A stretch of DNA of 27,128 nucleotides from an uncultured Bacteroidales bacterium (GCA_937910305.1 CALEPS010000135.1:1-27128), one strand, 5' to 3'; shown: positions 1 to 8,290, counted from the first letter of the stretch. A program made the numbers and translations. Notes: generated from the letters alone by a model not told the origin.

Positions 1-589
1 CTTCGGTATAATCGTCGTCGTTATAGATGTTCAGCGTGAATTCGACCTTGCGAATGTCCGCAATCTGCCGCTGCGTGAGAGAATCCTGGAGCCAGATGAT
101 CTCGCAGTTGCCTTTCTTGCCGGCCGCGATGACTTCAGCCCAATAGGGGTCGCACATGACGCCGTTGACGGCCACCTTCTCAAAAGAAAACATCAGATTT
201 TTGGCCGTGCGATTCTCCACATAGACCTGCCAGCTGTAGCCGAGAACGCTGTCCTCCTTCACATCCCGGATGGCAAAATACAGATCCTCCCGGTCGACCA
301 GAACCTGGCTGAAGGTGGAGGCGGCGGAGGCATTGGACGTGGTGGAGGCGTCATAATTGCCGGCCGTGCCCCAATCGCTCACAGCGGATTCGTTGGATAC
401 TTCGCCGGACGGCGCTCCGGATGACGGGGTGGTTGATGCACCGTTCGATTCGCCTGACGCCTCCTCGGAAGAGGGTTCGCCCTGTGAAGACGGCGTGTGG
501 GAAGAATCGCCGCGGCCAGCGCACCCTGCGAGCAGGCACGCAGCGATGAGAGACATTATAAGCATAAAAATAACAGCATGTTTTCGCAT
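1..589 (-). CDS. Putative secreted lipoprotein, 3' end cut by window edge
   Basis: The reading frame is open from an ATG at 589 to the left edge (about 196 codons), so the C-terminus is missing. The N-terminus MRKHAVIFMLIMSLIAACLLAGC is a lipoprotein signal with lipobox LAGC. It is followed by a Ser/Glu/Gly-rich linker of about 45 residues and then a beta-rich domain containing LYFAIRD, WQVYVENRT and IRKVEFTLNIYN. Such Ig-like lipoprotein domains are common in Clostridia, but I cannot name the family. A strong AGGAGG lies 11 nt upstream, which is unlike every other gene in the window. The gene is probably foreign to the Bacteroidales sequence at its right, either by assembly chimerism or by transfer. 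Function unknown. Confidence 0.7.
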   Translation of the reverse strand, partial: MRKHAVIFMLIMSLIAACLLAGCAGRGDSSHTPSSQGEPSSEEASGESNGASTTPSSGAPSGEVSNESAVSDWGTAGNYDASTTSNASAASTFSQVLVDREDLYFAIRDVKEDSVLGYSWQVYVENRTAKNLMFSFEKVAVNGVMCDPYWAEVIAAGKKGNCEIIWLQDSLTQRQIADIRKVEFTLNIYNDDDYTE

Positions 590-600
590 GTTCAGTAAAA

Positions 601-606
601 CCTCCT
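601..606 (-). promoter_or_regulatory. Strong Shine-Dalgarno site of the lipoprotein gene
   Basis: The minus strand reads AGGAGG 11 nt before the ATG at 589. It fixes the start choice. It also marks this end as unlike the rest of the window, where genes have A/T-rich leaders without such a site, as is usual for Bacteroidetes. Confidence 0.6.
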
Positions 607-726
607 AAGGTGTTCGTAATGCAATGTGGTCTGGTTTTACGTCAATTCAAAACTGCTGTTTGTCGCCCGCGGCACGCATCATAGCTGTGCGATGCCGGTA
701 TTTGCTGCAACCAGTATACCACATGG

Positions 727-1530
727 TTGTGCATCCGTGCGCTGGGTGATCAGGCAGCCGATGCATCCAACAAGAACGCAGAGATAGCCGGCAAACAGAA
801 AGATTATGTAGATAACATCTTCGCTATCTCCGGCGCTGCAGACTGCTCCAAACTGGATGAGATCTACGGCGCAGTGGTAAAAGAGAACCTGACGAATCTC
901 GATATGCTCCAGAAGATCGCCAAACTGTACAAACGCGTACGTTGCACCGAGAGCGAGGTTTATTTCGCCGCTTGCGAGGCAGCCCACAAGCTGCAACCCA
1001 CCCAGGAGTCCGCAGCCGGATGTGCATCCATGGCGGCTAAGAAAGGTGACTATGAAGCAGCTATCAACTACTACGACCAGGCTATCAAGCTGGCGATGGT
1101 AGAGGATGCGCTGGAGGACGTAGCGGATTATCAGTACAACGCAGCCTTCTATTGCTACAACAACCTTAAGAAATACGCGGAGGCGCGCAAGTACGCACAG
1201 GCTTCGATTGCAACCCTCAGCGGACTGGGACAGAATAAAGGTCAGGGACGTTGCTATATCATCATCGGTATGTGCTACGCAGCAACCCGTCTCTACGGCA
1301 ACGACGCCAAGGGTGCTATCCTGAACAAGACCGTTTACTGGGCTGCCGTAGATAAGTTCTACAAGGCAAAACAAGTAGACCCGTCGGTAGAAGCACAGGC
1401 TTCGGAGTTCATCTCCACCTATAGCCGCTATTTCCCGACCAAGGAGGAGCGCTTCGACCTGCCGAACGAGTTCAGCGGCTCTACCTACTTCGTAGGAGGA
1501 TGGATCGGTGAGACGACCAATATCCGATAG
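727..1530 (+). CDS. TPR-repeat protein, probably 5'-truncated
   Basis: The product is an alpha-helical repeat protein whose helices have TPR-like spacing, for example the stretch containing AAKKGDYEAAINYYDQAIKLA and the following YNNLKKYAEARKYAQ. The last third is a conserved-looking C-terminal tail. No signal peptide is present, although similar Bacteroidales TPR proteins next to lptC are exported. The only available start is a TTG at 727, and the frame stays open upstream to 685 through sequence that does not look coding, so the true N-terminus is probably missing. The end overlaps the lptC start by 23 nt, which points to translational coupling. A scaffold role in the envelope is plausible but not shown. 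Confidence 0.65.
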   Translation: MCIRALGDQAADASNKNAEIAGKQKDYVDNIFAISGAADCSKLDEIYGAVVKENLTNLDMLQKIAKLYKRVRCTESEVYFAACEAAHKLQPTQESAAGCASMAAKKGDYEAAINYYDQAIKLAMVEDALEDVADYQYNAAFYCYNNLKKYAEARKYAQASIATLSGLGQNKGQGRCYIIIGMCYAATRLYGNDAKGAILNKTVYWAAVDKFYKAKQVDPSVEAQASEFISTYSRYFPTKEERFDLPNEFSGSTYFVGGWIGETTNIR

Positions 1531-2074
1531 TATTCTTATAGCGAGTGCCTCTGTGGTGCTCGCTATGTTTCTTTATGCCTGCTCGAACAGATCGGTAGAG
1601 CAAAGCAGGCATTCGGAACCGAGAGAGAAGACAGCGGTGCTGATTACGGACAGTGTCAGCACCCTTATCTCTGATTCCGGTATCACACGTTATCGTATCG
1701 AAGCGCCCCAATGGCTGGTCTATGACAAGACCGATCCGCCCTATCAAGAGTTCCCGAAAGGGATCTACCTGGAGCAGTTCGACGAGGACCTGACCGTCAA
1801 AGCGCAACTGAAGGCGAACTATGCCTACTACGACGAGAAGGCGCAGCAATGGACTCTGCGGGGAGACGTACATGCCCTGAACAGAAAGGGAGAGACATTC
1901 GACACACCCGAAATGAAATGGAACCAGGAGAGCCACCGCGTCTATTCAGACACTTCTATCCATATCGTACGGGAAAAAAGTATTATAGAAGGAATAGGAT
2001 TCGATTCCAACGAAGAAATGACCAAATATACCATCCTGAATCCGACGGGCGTCTTCCCCATCAACGAGGAATAA
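1508..2074 (+). CDS. lptC: LptC-family LPS export protein (lipoprotein)
   Basis: The 188-residue product has the size and layout of LptC/YrbK: an N-terminal hydrophobic segment with a lipobox-like LYAC (Cys 25), then a beta-jellyroll-type domain. Visible family features include SGITRYRIEAPQWLVYD, a central YAYYDEKAQQWTLRGDV strand pair, and a tail matching 'EGIGFDSN..MTKYTILNPTGVF'. LptC sits in the inner membrane and passes lipopolysaccharide from the LptBFG ABC transporter to LptA. The start is a GTG at 1508 inside the end of the TPR gene. The lipobox is a variant, so the anchor could instead be an uncleaved transmembrane helix, as in E. coli. The other lpt genes are not in the window. Confidence 0.8.
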   Translation: MRRPISDSILIASASVVLAMFLYACSNRSVEQSRHSEPREKTAVLITDSVSTLISDSGITRYRIEAPQWLVYDKTDPPYQEFPKGIYLEQFDEDLTVKAQLKANYAYYDEKAQQWTLRGDVHALNRKGETFDTPEMKWNQESHRVYSDTSIHIVREKSIIEGIGFDSNEEMTKYTILNPTGVFPINEE

Positions 2075-2076
2075 AT

Positions 2077-2142
2077 GACCAAATGGTAAATGGTAAAATG
2101 GTAAATGGTAAAATGGTAAATGACCAAATTGTAAATAATTTT
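2077..2142 (+). repeat. Short tandem leader repeat upstream of fabG
   Basis: The whole lptC-fabG gap is built of units such as ATGGTAAATGGTAAA, present twice in tandem, flanked by ATGACCAA variants. It ends directly at the fabG ATG. The last 35 nt, including the ATG, closely match the leader of pheS (6407-6441). Confidence 0.8.
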
Positions 2143-2883
2143 ATGTTATTGGAAAGCAAAGTAGCCTTGATCACCGGCGCAGCCCGAGGAATAGGCAAAC
2201 AAATAGCACTGGCTTTTGCACGCGAGGGGTGCAATATCGCTTTTACGGATCTCGAGATCAATGATCAGGCAGAGGAAACAGTAGCCGAACTGGAAGCGTG
2301 CGGTGTGAAGGTAAAAGCCTACGCGTCCAACGCAGCGGATTTTGATGCCGCACACCAGGTAGTAGAGCAAGTGATCGCTGATTTCGGACGAATCGATATC
2401 TTGGTCAACAATGCCGGAATTACGCGGGACACGCTCCTCATGCGTATGACGGAACAGCAGTGGGACCAGGTGATCAATGTGAACCTCAAGTCGGCGTTTA
2501 ACTTCACCCACGCGGTAACGCCTGTGATGATGCGTCAGCGCGGCGGGTCAATCATATCACTCAGTTCGGTGGTAGGAATCAACGGCAATGCCGGACAAGC
2601 CAACTACGCTGCCTCCAAAGCCGGTATTATTGCTCTGACCAAGTCTGTAGCGAAAGAGTTAGGCGCACGCGGTATTCGTGCGAATGCCATCGCTCCGGGA
2701 TTCATCCTGACCGACATGACGAAGGCGCTGCCGGAAGAGACCCTCAAACAGTTCGTCTCGATGATTCCGATGAAACGCGGAGGAGAGCCCGAAGAAGTAG
2801 CAAAGGTCGCCCTCTTCTTAGCGAGCGACCTTTCCTCCTATGTCTCCGGACAAGTGATCCAAGTCAACGGAGCGATGGTGTAA
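2143..2883 (+). CDS. fabG: 3-oxoacyl-[acyl-carrier-protein] reductase
   Basis: This 246-residue short-chain dehydrogenase reduces 3-oxoacyl-ACP with NADPH in each cycle of type II fatty-acid synthesis in the cytosol. The cofactor motif TGAARGIG lies at residues 11-18 and NNAG at 89-92. The catalytic tetrad is Asn114, Ser142, Tyr155 and Lys159 (NYAASK), at the spacing of E. coli FabG plus four. PGFI and the end VSGQVIQVNG are typical of FabG. The ATG at 2143 is chosen because the protein then starts at MLLESKVALITG; the longer open frame only translates the leader repeat and part of lptC. Its stop is 3 bp from the end of the convergent GH13 gene, with no terminator in between. Other SDR substrates cannot be fully excluded. 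Confidence 0.9.
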   Translation: MLLESKVALITGAARGIGKQIALAFAREGCNIAFTDLEINDQAEETVAELEACGVKVKAYASNAADFDAAHQVVEQVIADFGRIDILVNNAGITRDTLLMRMTEQQWDQVINVNLKSAFNFTHAVTPVMMRQRGGSIISLSSVVGINGNAGQANYAASKAGIIALTKSVAKELGARGIRANAIAPGFILTDMTKALPEETLKQFVSMIPMKRGGEPEEVAKVALFLASDLSSYVSGQVIQVNGAMV

Positions 2884-2886
2884 GAT

Positions 2887-4230
2887 TTATTTCTCGAAAA
2901 TCTTGAACTGCCACGGCGCGAGGGTGAACTCTTGCGCCGTTTCTATTTTCTGTTTCTTGCCGCATAGGCATTTATAGGATCCTTCATATCCCGCCAGATC
3001 CAGCGTCACGTGCTGCTCCTCGCCGCTCATGTTCATCACCGCAATGACGGTGTTGGTATGCCAGCGGCCTTCTTTCTGACGAACGCAAGCGAAGATCTTC
3101 TCATTGTCGGTGGCAACACGTACGATGGGAGCTCCCACCTCCGGGCTGAAGAGCGATTTGTTGCGCTCGCGCAGACCGTTCAGCAGGTGATACAGATCCG
3201 CCTCTGCATATGCCTCGTCTTTGTCGATCAGGTCTTTCTCGAAGAACTCCAGACGATGGTGATTGCCGCTCAACTGACCGGTGTAGATCATCGGCATACC
3301 CGGAATGACATAGCAGAATGCCTGGAACAAAGACACAGCGTCGCCCATGCGCTCCTGCTCGGTGCCGTTCCAACTGTTCTCGTCATGATTGGAGATAAAG
3401 TTCATGCGAATAGCCTCTGGACGGATGGTGCTGTCCGCTTTCGCGAAGTTATCCCAGATGTCTTCTACACCTTTCTTGCCTTGCGCTACGTCGTTCATCA
3501 CATGGTGCAGGCTCCAGCCATAGTACATGTCAAAAGCACTCTCGGTCAACTCCTGTGCCTTGTCTTCATCCTCAGCAAGGGTGAACATGTCCGGATGGCT
3601 CTGACGCAGATCCGCCATTGCCCAGTTCCAGAAATCGGTAGGCACTTCTCCGGCTACGTCGCAGCGGAAACCGTCGATACCGATGCTGTCCATCCACCAG
3701 TGCATGGCTTTCAGCATCTCGGCGCGCATGTCCTGATTCTCATAATTGAGTTTGGAGATGTCTGTCCAGTCGTATTGCACCATCAGGTTGCCCAGGCTGT
3801 CGCGGTAGTGCCAGCCATCGTTTTTGGTCCACTCGCTGTCCGGTGCGGTGTGGTTAGCTACCCAGTCGAGGATGACCTTGAAGCCCATCTTGTGCGCTTG
3901 GGCTAAGAAATGCTCGAAGTCCGTCCGTGTGCCGAACTCGGGATTGATCTGGCAATAGTCGATGATAGAGTAGTAACTGCCCAGCGTACCCTTGCGGGTG
4001 ATTTTGCCGATCGGCTGGCAAGGCATGACCCAGATGATGTCGATGCCGTTCTCTTTCAGCGTCGGCAGCAACGCCTCTGCAGCGGCAAAAGTGCCTTCTT
4101 CGGTCGCCTGACGGGTGTTTAACTCATAGATCGTAGCGTCGTAAGCCCATTTCGGGTGGCGCAACTCCGGCTGCTCTGCACAACTGACCAGCGCAATAGC
4201 AGCAATTAGCAATAAGAATGTCTTTTTCAT
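2887..4230 (-). CDS. Secreted GH13 alpha-amylase-family lipoprotein
   Basis: The 447-residue product starts with a lipoprotein signal (VSC, Cys17), so it is probably anchored in the periplasm or at the cell surface. The GH13 conserved regions are all present: DWVANHT (122-128), GFRCD with nucleophile Asp191, AED with acid/base Glu220, and NHDE with stabilising Asp283. The family hydrolyses alpha-1,4-glucans such as starch or maltodextrins. The protein is short and goes almost directly from the signal into the catalytic barrel (HPKWAYDATIYELN), then to a small C-terminal beta domain. The start codon overlaps the stop of the upstream GH13 gene (TAATG), which implies coupled translation. Exact specificity cannot be read from the sequence. 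Confidence 0.88.
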   Translation of the reverse strand: MKKTFLLLIAAIALVSCAEQPELRHPKWAYDATIYELNTRQATEEGTFAAAEALLPTLKENGIDIIWVMPCQPIGKITRKGTLGSYYSIIDYCQINPEFGTRTDFEHFLAQAHKMGFKVILDWVANHTAPDSEWTKNDGWHYRDSLGNLMVQYDWTDISKLNYENQDMRAEMLKAMHWWMDSIGIDGFRCDVAGEVPTDFWNWAMADLRQSHPDMFTLAEDEDKAQELTESAFDMYYGWSLHHVMNDVAQGKKGVEDIWDNFAKADSTIRPEAIRMNFISNHDENSWNGTEQERMGDAVSLFQAFCYVIPGMPMIYTGQLSGNHHRLEFFEKDLIDKDEAYAEADLYHLLNGLRERNKSLFSPEVGAPIVRVATDNEKIFACVRQKEGRWHTNTVIAVMNMSGEEQHVTLDLAGYEGSYKCLCGKKQKIETAQEFTLAPWQFKIFEK

Positions 4231-6275
4231 TAGTCTTTAATTATTTGGTATGTTAAGTCTTTGCGGTTGATGATCACGGTCACTTTCTCGCCCAGATAGA
4301 TACGCTGGTATATGATCTCGTCCGGCCGGTCTATCAGAGGAATGAAATCGCCGTACAGCAGCGGCATGGAGTTGCGGCGCATATGGATGAGTTCCGCTAC
4401 TTCGTTGCGCATGTTGCGCTCGTCCAGACTGAGGGTCTCGAACCGCATCATGTGTCTGTTGTCCGGGTCATTACCTCCTACTTCGCCGTATTCATCGCCC
4501 TGATAGATACAGGGCACGCCCGGCAGCGTCATGTTGAGTACCTCCAATAGCACGGCGCGTTTGTAGGCTTTCTCGGCATCACCGATACCGATCTCTTGGG
4601 TCCATCCTTCTTCTTTGCCGTAGGCATAGATATCAATAGCACCTCCGGCGATAGAGGCAAAACGGATCTGGTCGTGGTTGCCGCTGATGTTTCCCATCGT
4701 GTGATGGGCACCGTAGGTATGCAGCGAAGTCAGCTCGTTCTGCATCACTTGGTCCATGCCCTTGTAACCGCACAGCGCCTCGCGGGCGGTGAAATAGACA
4801 TTGAAATCGAATTGCGCATTCAGCATGCCGGTTTTGACATAACTGCCTATCAGTTGCGGGCTGCCGTATGTCTCACCGATCATCCAAATCTCTCTGCCCG
4901 GCCATCGGGTGGCGATCTTCTGGCCTAACATCCGCCAGTAACCCTCCGGGATATGTTTGCACGCGTCGTGCCGGAAACCGTCCAGATCATAGTTGGCAAG
5001 CCAGTACAACGCGCTGTCGGTCATCTGCTCACATACTTCCTCGCGCTCCAGATCCAGCGTAGGGATATGCTTGTCGAACCAAGTCGTCAGCCGCGCTTCG
5101 TCCCACAGTTCGAAGTTACGTCTGCCGTCCGGCAGAATAGAGTCTGTATGCCAGTCCGGGTGCTCCTGCAGTGTCGGCGAATTGATATGCATATGGTTTG
5201 CTACGTAGTCCAGAATTACGTTTATCCCGTGCGCGTGCGCGCTATCTAATAAGGTGCGCAGCTCTTCCGGGGTGCCGAACCGGTCGTCCAGTTTCGTTGC
5301 GTAGATAGGCCAGTAACCGTGATAACCGCTGAACTTGGTGTAGGTCTTGGTGCTGTCGTATTTATTGCCGTTCGGGAACGGATAGAGACCCCAAGCGTCC
5401 CATGGGTTTTGCGTGATAGGACTGATCCACAGCGTGTTGACTCCCAATCTGTCGAAATACCCGTCGCTGATCTTGGCTGTTATTCCGGCTAAGTCGCCGC
5501 CCTGGTAATCCACGATGTCCAATACCTCCGGGCTGTTCATCTTCCAGTTGTTGCTTTGGTTTCCGTCGTAGAAGCGGTCGATCAGGATGGAATAGAGCAC
5601 CTGCGCCTGCTGGTCATGACGGTTCAGCTGGCTGGCGCTCGTTATGATCTTGCCGTCCTCCATCGGCAGCAACATGTCGTTGTAGAGGTAGGTCTCGTCC
5701 TCCGCATAGATACGCAGAAAACTACGTCCGGGTATATTGCCGCACATCGTCTCCAATCCCTTGATATCCAGCGTCCATGTCCCGTCTCCCTGAGCTTGCC
5801 ATAGGTCAATATCAACAATCATGTTCTGCCAGAAGGCTATGAAACTCGGGTTGGCTACACTGTCGTAAAACCCTACGCGCAGTTTGTCGTCTTCGTAGCC
5901 CAGCGATATCAAGGCCTGACGTACCGGCTTGTTCGGCAAGACAGGAATCTCAAAACTGCCGTTTTTGTCGTAGAAGGTGATGGAGTGGATCGAATGGTCG
6001 CGGTTCACAAGATCCATCTCTCGGACCACCGGAAGCGTGCCGCTGATATTCAGACATTCTATCGCGTCATCTGATATCCAGTGCATGTTTTTCCAGAGCC
6101 CCGTATCGCCGTACAGCGCAGGGATATAATCGGTCAAAAACACATGCATTGTGTCGCCTGTCATACGAACGGGCATGATTGGAGCGGACTCGGCTATGTT
6201 TTTAGCAATACAATGATCTCGTTGGCATCCTGCCAAACAGAGGGCTGTCAGTAGGAATAGAATACTTTTTCTCAT
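4230..6275 (-). CDS. Secreted GH13 alpha-amylase-family lipoprotein with N-terminal accessory domain
   Basis: This 681-residue lipoprotein has lipobox LAGC (Cys17). Residues 30-220 form a beta-rich region before the catalytic barrel, probably one or more starch-binding or Ig-like domains. The GH13 regions are DYVANH (356-361), GFRHD with nucleophile Asp437, GET with acid/base Glu468, and GNHD with Asp535. The layout resembles neopullulanase- or cyclomaltodextrinase-like enzymes of Bacteroidales starch-use loci, but no SusC/SusD pair is in this window. It is the first gene of a two-gene operon, with a consensus promoter directly upstream on the minus strand. Its stop overlaps the start of the next GH13 gene by one base. 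Confidence 0.87.
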   Translation of the reverse strand: MRKSILFLLTALCLAGCQRDHCIAKNIAESAPIMPVRMTGDTMHVFLTDYIPALYGDTGLWKNMHWISDDAIECLNISGTLPVVREMDLVNRDHSIHSITFYDKNGSFEIPVLPNKPVRQALISLGYEDDKLRVGFYDSVANPSFIAFWQNMIVDIDLWQAQGDGTWTLDIKGLETMCGNIPGRSFLRIYAEDETYLYNDMLLPMEDGKIITSASQLNRHDQQAQVLYSILIDRFYDGNQSNNWKMNSPEVLDIVDYQGGDLAGITAKISDGYFDRLGVNTLWISPITQNPWDAWGLYPFPNGNKYDSTKTYTKFSGYHGYWPIYATKLDDRFGTPEELRTLLDSAHAHGINVILDYVANHMHINSPTLQEHPDWHTDSILPDGRRNFELWDEARLTTWFDKHIPTLDLEREEVCEQMTDSALYWLANYDLDGFRHDACKHIPEGYWRMLGQKIATRWPGREIWMIGETYGSPQLIGSYVKTGMLNAQFDFNVYFTAREALCGYKGMDQVMQNELTSLHTYGAHHTMGNISGNHDQIRFASIAGGAIDIYAYGKEEGWTQEIGIGDAEKAYKRAVLLEVLNMTLPGVPCIYQGDEYGEVGGNDPDNRHMMRFETLSLDERNMRNEVAELIHMRRNSMPLLYGDFIPLIDRPDEIIYQRIYLGEKVTVIINRKDLTYQIIKD

Positions 6276-6296
6276 AGTTTCGAATATTTAGCGGGG

Positions 6297-6327
6297 CAAA
6301 GGTACTAAAAAAAAACGATATATGCAA
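6297..6327 (-). promoter_or_regulatory. Bacteroidetes-type promoter for the GH13 pair
   Basis: On the minus strand, TTG (6327-6325), 20 bp, then TACCTTTG (6304-6297) matches the Bacteroidetes consensus TTG-N19-21-TAnnTTTG. Its -7 box lies about 21 bp from the ATG at 6275, so the untranslated leader is short. Confidence 0.7.
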
Positions 6328-6334
6328 ATAAAAT

Positions 6335-6365
6335 TTGCGTATTTCAAAAAAAAGCAGTAATTTTG
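6335..6365 (+). promoter_or_regulatory. Bacteroidetes-type promoter for pheS
   Basis: TTG (6335-6337), 20 bp, then TAATTTTG (6358-6365) is a full match to the primary sigma-factor consensus of Bacteroidetes. It lies back to back with the GH13 promoter, giving a divergent control region of about 70 bp. Confidence 0.75.
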
Positions 6366-6374
6366 TACCCGGTT

Positions 6375-6438
6375 TAAATGGTAAATGTTATATACCGGAT
6401 AAATCTAAATGGTAAATGACCCAATAGTAAATGGCTTT
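6375..6438 (+). repeat. Leader repeat upstream of pheS
   Basis: AAATGGTAAATG occurs at 6375 and 6407, and the segment up to the ATG parallels the leader of fabG (2111-2145) with a few changes. It ends at the pheS start codon. Confidence 0.7.
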
Positions 6439-7479
6439 ATGTTAAAGGATACTATTCAATCTTTATTGACTCAAGTGCAGTCTATGTCCGCTACGAATGC
6501 GGAGGAACTGGAAGCGCTGCGCATCAAATATCTTTCCAAGAAAGGCGAGATCACGGCGCTCTTCAATGAGTTCCGTCTCGTTCCGGCAGACCAGAAACGC
6601 GAACTGGGACAGCTTCTCAACCAGCTCCGTCAGGAGGCTGAGACGCGTATCAACGAGCTCCGCGATCAAATCAGCGTCAAATCACAAGCTACCGACGACA
6701 AACCGGATCTGACCCGTACGCCGGATCCTATTGCGCTCGGTACAAGACATCCGCTTTCGCTGGTGCGTGAGGAGATAGAGGATATCTTCTCCCGCATCGG
6801 TTTCACGATAGCGCAGGGACCCGAAGTGGAGGACGACAAACATGTCTATGGCATGCTTAATTTCGCGCCGGAGCACCCTGCTCGCGATATGCAGGACACA
6901 TTCTTCGTGGAGAAAGAGATGGGTGTTCAGAAGCCTACCGACATCCTTCTTCGTTCGCATACTTCGTCTGTCCAGACACGCGTCATGACGAGCCAGAAAC
7001 CGCCTATCCGCGTGCTCTGCCCGGGTCGCGTCTATCGTAATGAAGCGATCTCGGCGCGTGCCCATTGTTTCTTCCATCAGGTGGAGGGGCTGTATGTGGA
7101 CAAGAATGTCTCGTTTGCCGACTTGCGCGAAGCGCTGCTTTATTTCTCGAAGGAGATGTTCGGTGCGGACACCAAGATCCGTCTCCGTCCGTCGTATTTC
7201 CCCTTCACGGAGCCGAGTGCAGAGATGGATATATCTTGTAATATCTGCGGCGGTAAGGGCTGCTCGTTCTGCAAAGGAACGGGTTGGGTAGAGATCCTCG
7301 GTTGCGGTATGGTGGATCCGAATGTGCTGGAGTCCTGCGGCATTGACAGCAAGATCTATTCCGGCTATGCGTTCGGTATGGGTGTAGAGCGTATCACGAA
7401 CCTCAAGTACCGTGTCAAGGACCTCCGTCTCTTCTCCGAGAACGACGTCCGCTTCCTCCGCCAATTCGAGAGCTGCTAA
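6439..7479 (+). CDS. pheS: Phenylalanine--tRNA ligase alpha subunit
   Basis: PheS charges tRNA-Phe as part of the cytosolic (alpha-beta)2 enzyme with PheT. The 346-residue product has an N-terminal coiled-coil arm (about 1-85). The class II catalytic core follows, with motif 2 PGRVYRNEAISARAHCFFHQ (195-214) and motif 3 YAFGMGVERI (310-319). A CNIC-x4-C-x2-C insert (Cys267, 270, 275, 278) could bind zinc; I recall this insert from Bacteroidetes PheS. The ATG at 6439 gives the family N-terminus MLKDTIQSLL; the longer frame only translates the leader repeat. pheT is not adjacent. A good intrinsic terminator follows. Confidence 0.95.
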   Translation: MLKDTIQSLLTQVQSMSATNAEELEALRIKYLSKKGEITALFNEFRLVPADQKRELGQLLNQLRQEAETRINELRDQISVKSQATDDKPDLTRTPDPIALGTRHPLSLVREEIEDIFSRIGFTIAQGPEVEDDKHVYGMLNFAPEHPARDMQDTFFVEKEMGVQKPTDILLRSHTSSVQTRVMTSQKPPIRVLCPGRVYRNEAISARAHCFFHQVEGLYVDKNVSFADLREALLYFSKEMFGADTKIRLRPSYFPFTEPSAEMDISCNICGGKGCSFCKGTGWVEILGCGMVDPNVLESCGIDSKIYSGYAFGMGVERITNLKYRVKDLRLFSENDVRFLRQFESC

Positions 7480-7521
7480 GGAGAAAATACCACATAGCAA
7501 GTTCCGCTTGCGTTCAACATT

Positions 7522-7550
7522 AAATCTGCATCAAAAGTGCAGATTTTTTT
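7522..7550 (+). terminator. Intrinsic terminator after pheS
   Basis: AAATCTGCA (7522-7530), a 7-nt loop, then TGCAGATTT (7538-7546) forms a perfect 9-bp stem that runs into a T tract ending at 7550. It closes the pheS transcript 43 nt after the stop. Confidence 0.85.
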
Positions 7551-7810
7551 GTGCAAAAATGGCAATTGAAATGGCAAAACAAGGTAATTTTGCGTGAATT
7601 TTGTATATTTGTAATTTGTTGAATACAAATGAATTATACGTGATTTTCGAGAGCAAAGTCTAGGACTACTCTTTAGCGCCCCTTATTCAATCTCTTTTCG
7701 CTGCCGTTTTGATGTTAATTTTGAGGTTGATTTTATGCATTGTTTTGGCAGTCAATTACGGCTGTCAGTGGCTCAAAATCCGCAAAAATCATAAATTCTT
7801 TCTGATATAT
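7551..7810. other. AT-rich intergenic stretch without a recognised gene
   Basis: I see no credible protein gene here. A 76-codon frame at 7709-7939 has no family resemblance and runs across the promoter at 7811-7841. A small inverted repeat (ATTTGTA 7607-7613, TACAAAT 7624-7630) is the only local structure noticed. Confidence 0.5.
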
Positions 7811-7841
7811 TTGCATATATCAAAATTTATTGCTAATTTTG
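7811..7841 (+). promoter_or_regulatory. Bacteroidetes-type promoter ahead of the structured RNA and island
   Basis: TTG (7811-7813), exactly 20 bp, then TAATTTTG (7834-7841) matches the Bacteroidetes consensus. Transcription would start near 7848, about 440 nt before the first island gene. The transcript would include the folded RNA at 8041-8193. It could drive a separate RNA, the island operon, or both. Confidence 0.7.
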
Positions 7842-8040
7842 CAGCCGAAATGAAGTTTTATTCGGTAAGAGTGCCGAAATCGGGCTTTTATTTCACAGGG
7901 TTCTATCTACGCCGTGCTTGCTATAAACGAGAGGGTTAGAGGGAATTCATTACATATTGAAAGCGTTTATTGAACGTATTGTGTTCTACAACTTGAAACT
8001 TCGCAACTTTCAAACAGAACCGGATACAACACGAACAAAT
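7842..8040 (+). other. Non-coding 5' part of the island leader transcript
   Basis: This stretch lies between the promoter and the strongly folded core. It contains weaker complementarity, for example TTGAAAG near 7958 with CTTTCAA near 8009, enclosing GAAC/GTTC. It may be the 5' domain of a larger RNA. No reading frame looks real. Confidence 0.4.
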
Positions 8041-8193
8041 GAGCGCCTATGGGTATGACTTATGTACCGGACCAGCCAATTCTAGGCAGGCGGTTTGTCA
8101 TATCGGCGTAGGTTTCATTGTTGTTTATTTGGTTCTCAGGCAATGCGAAGGCCTCAAGTTGTGAGTAAGCAACAAATGAGGTCTGCGCTTTTT
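8041..8193 (+). ncRNA. Candidate structured RNA (multi-branched), family not recognised
   Basis: Nested complementarity covers almost the whole segment. A closing stem pairs AGCGC (8042-8046) with GCGCT (8185-8189) just before a run of five T. The first arm stacks CTATG (8047-8051)/CGTAG (8107-8111), GTATGAC (8053-8059)/GTCATAT (8097-8103), ACCG (8066-8069)/CGGT (8091-8094) and CCaGCC (8072-8077)/GGCaGG (8085-8090). The second arm pairs TTGTTGTTTA (8118-8127) with TAAGCAACAA (8166-8175), then CTCA (8135-8138)/TGAG (8162-8165) and GGC/GCC inside. It has a consensus promoter about 200 nt upstream. It does not show hallmarks of RNase P RNA, tmRNA or SRP RNA. It could be a cis-acting leader of the island or an independent small RNA. 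Confidence 0.6.
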
Positions 8194-8290
8194 CTGTGTA
8201 TGTATGCGTACGCGCGAACATTAATTATAAAATGGAGAAAGCCGAAAAGCCAAAAGTGAGTAGGCGAAAAACAACAAAATCTTTAAAACC

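Noticed and set aside
679..1374. Long open frame on the minus strand across the TPR gene
   Set aside because: It is antisense to a plausible TPR product, has no family features, and has a Cys/Val-rich composition typical of shadow frames.
3010..3906. 298-codon plus-strand frame inside the GH13 gene
   Set aside because: It lies antisense to a catalytically intact GH13 enzyme and its translation shows no domain.
7709..7939. 76-codon frame in the pheS-island gap
   Set aside because: It spans the consensus promoter at 7811-7841 and the non-coding leader, with no recognisable motif.
7848..8193. tmRNA, RNase P RNA or SRP RNA
   Set aside because: I looked for a tRNA-like end with GGTTCGA, for RNase P core motifs, and for the SRP GGAAG loop, and saw none.
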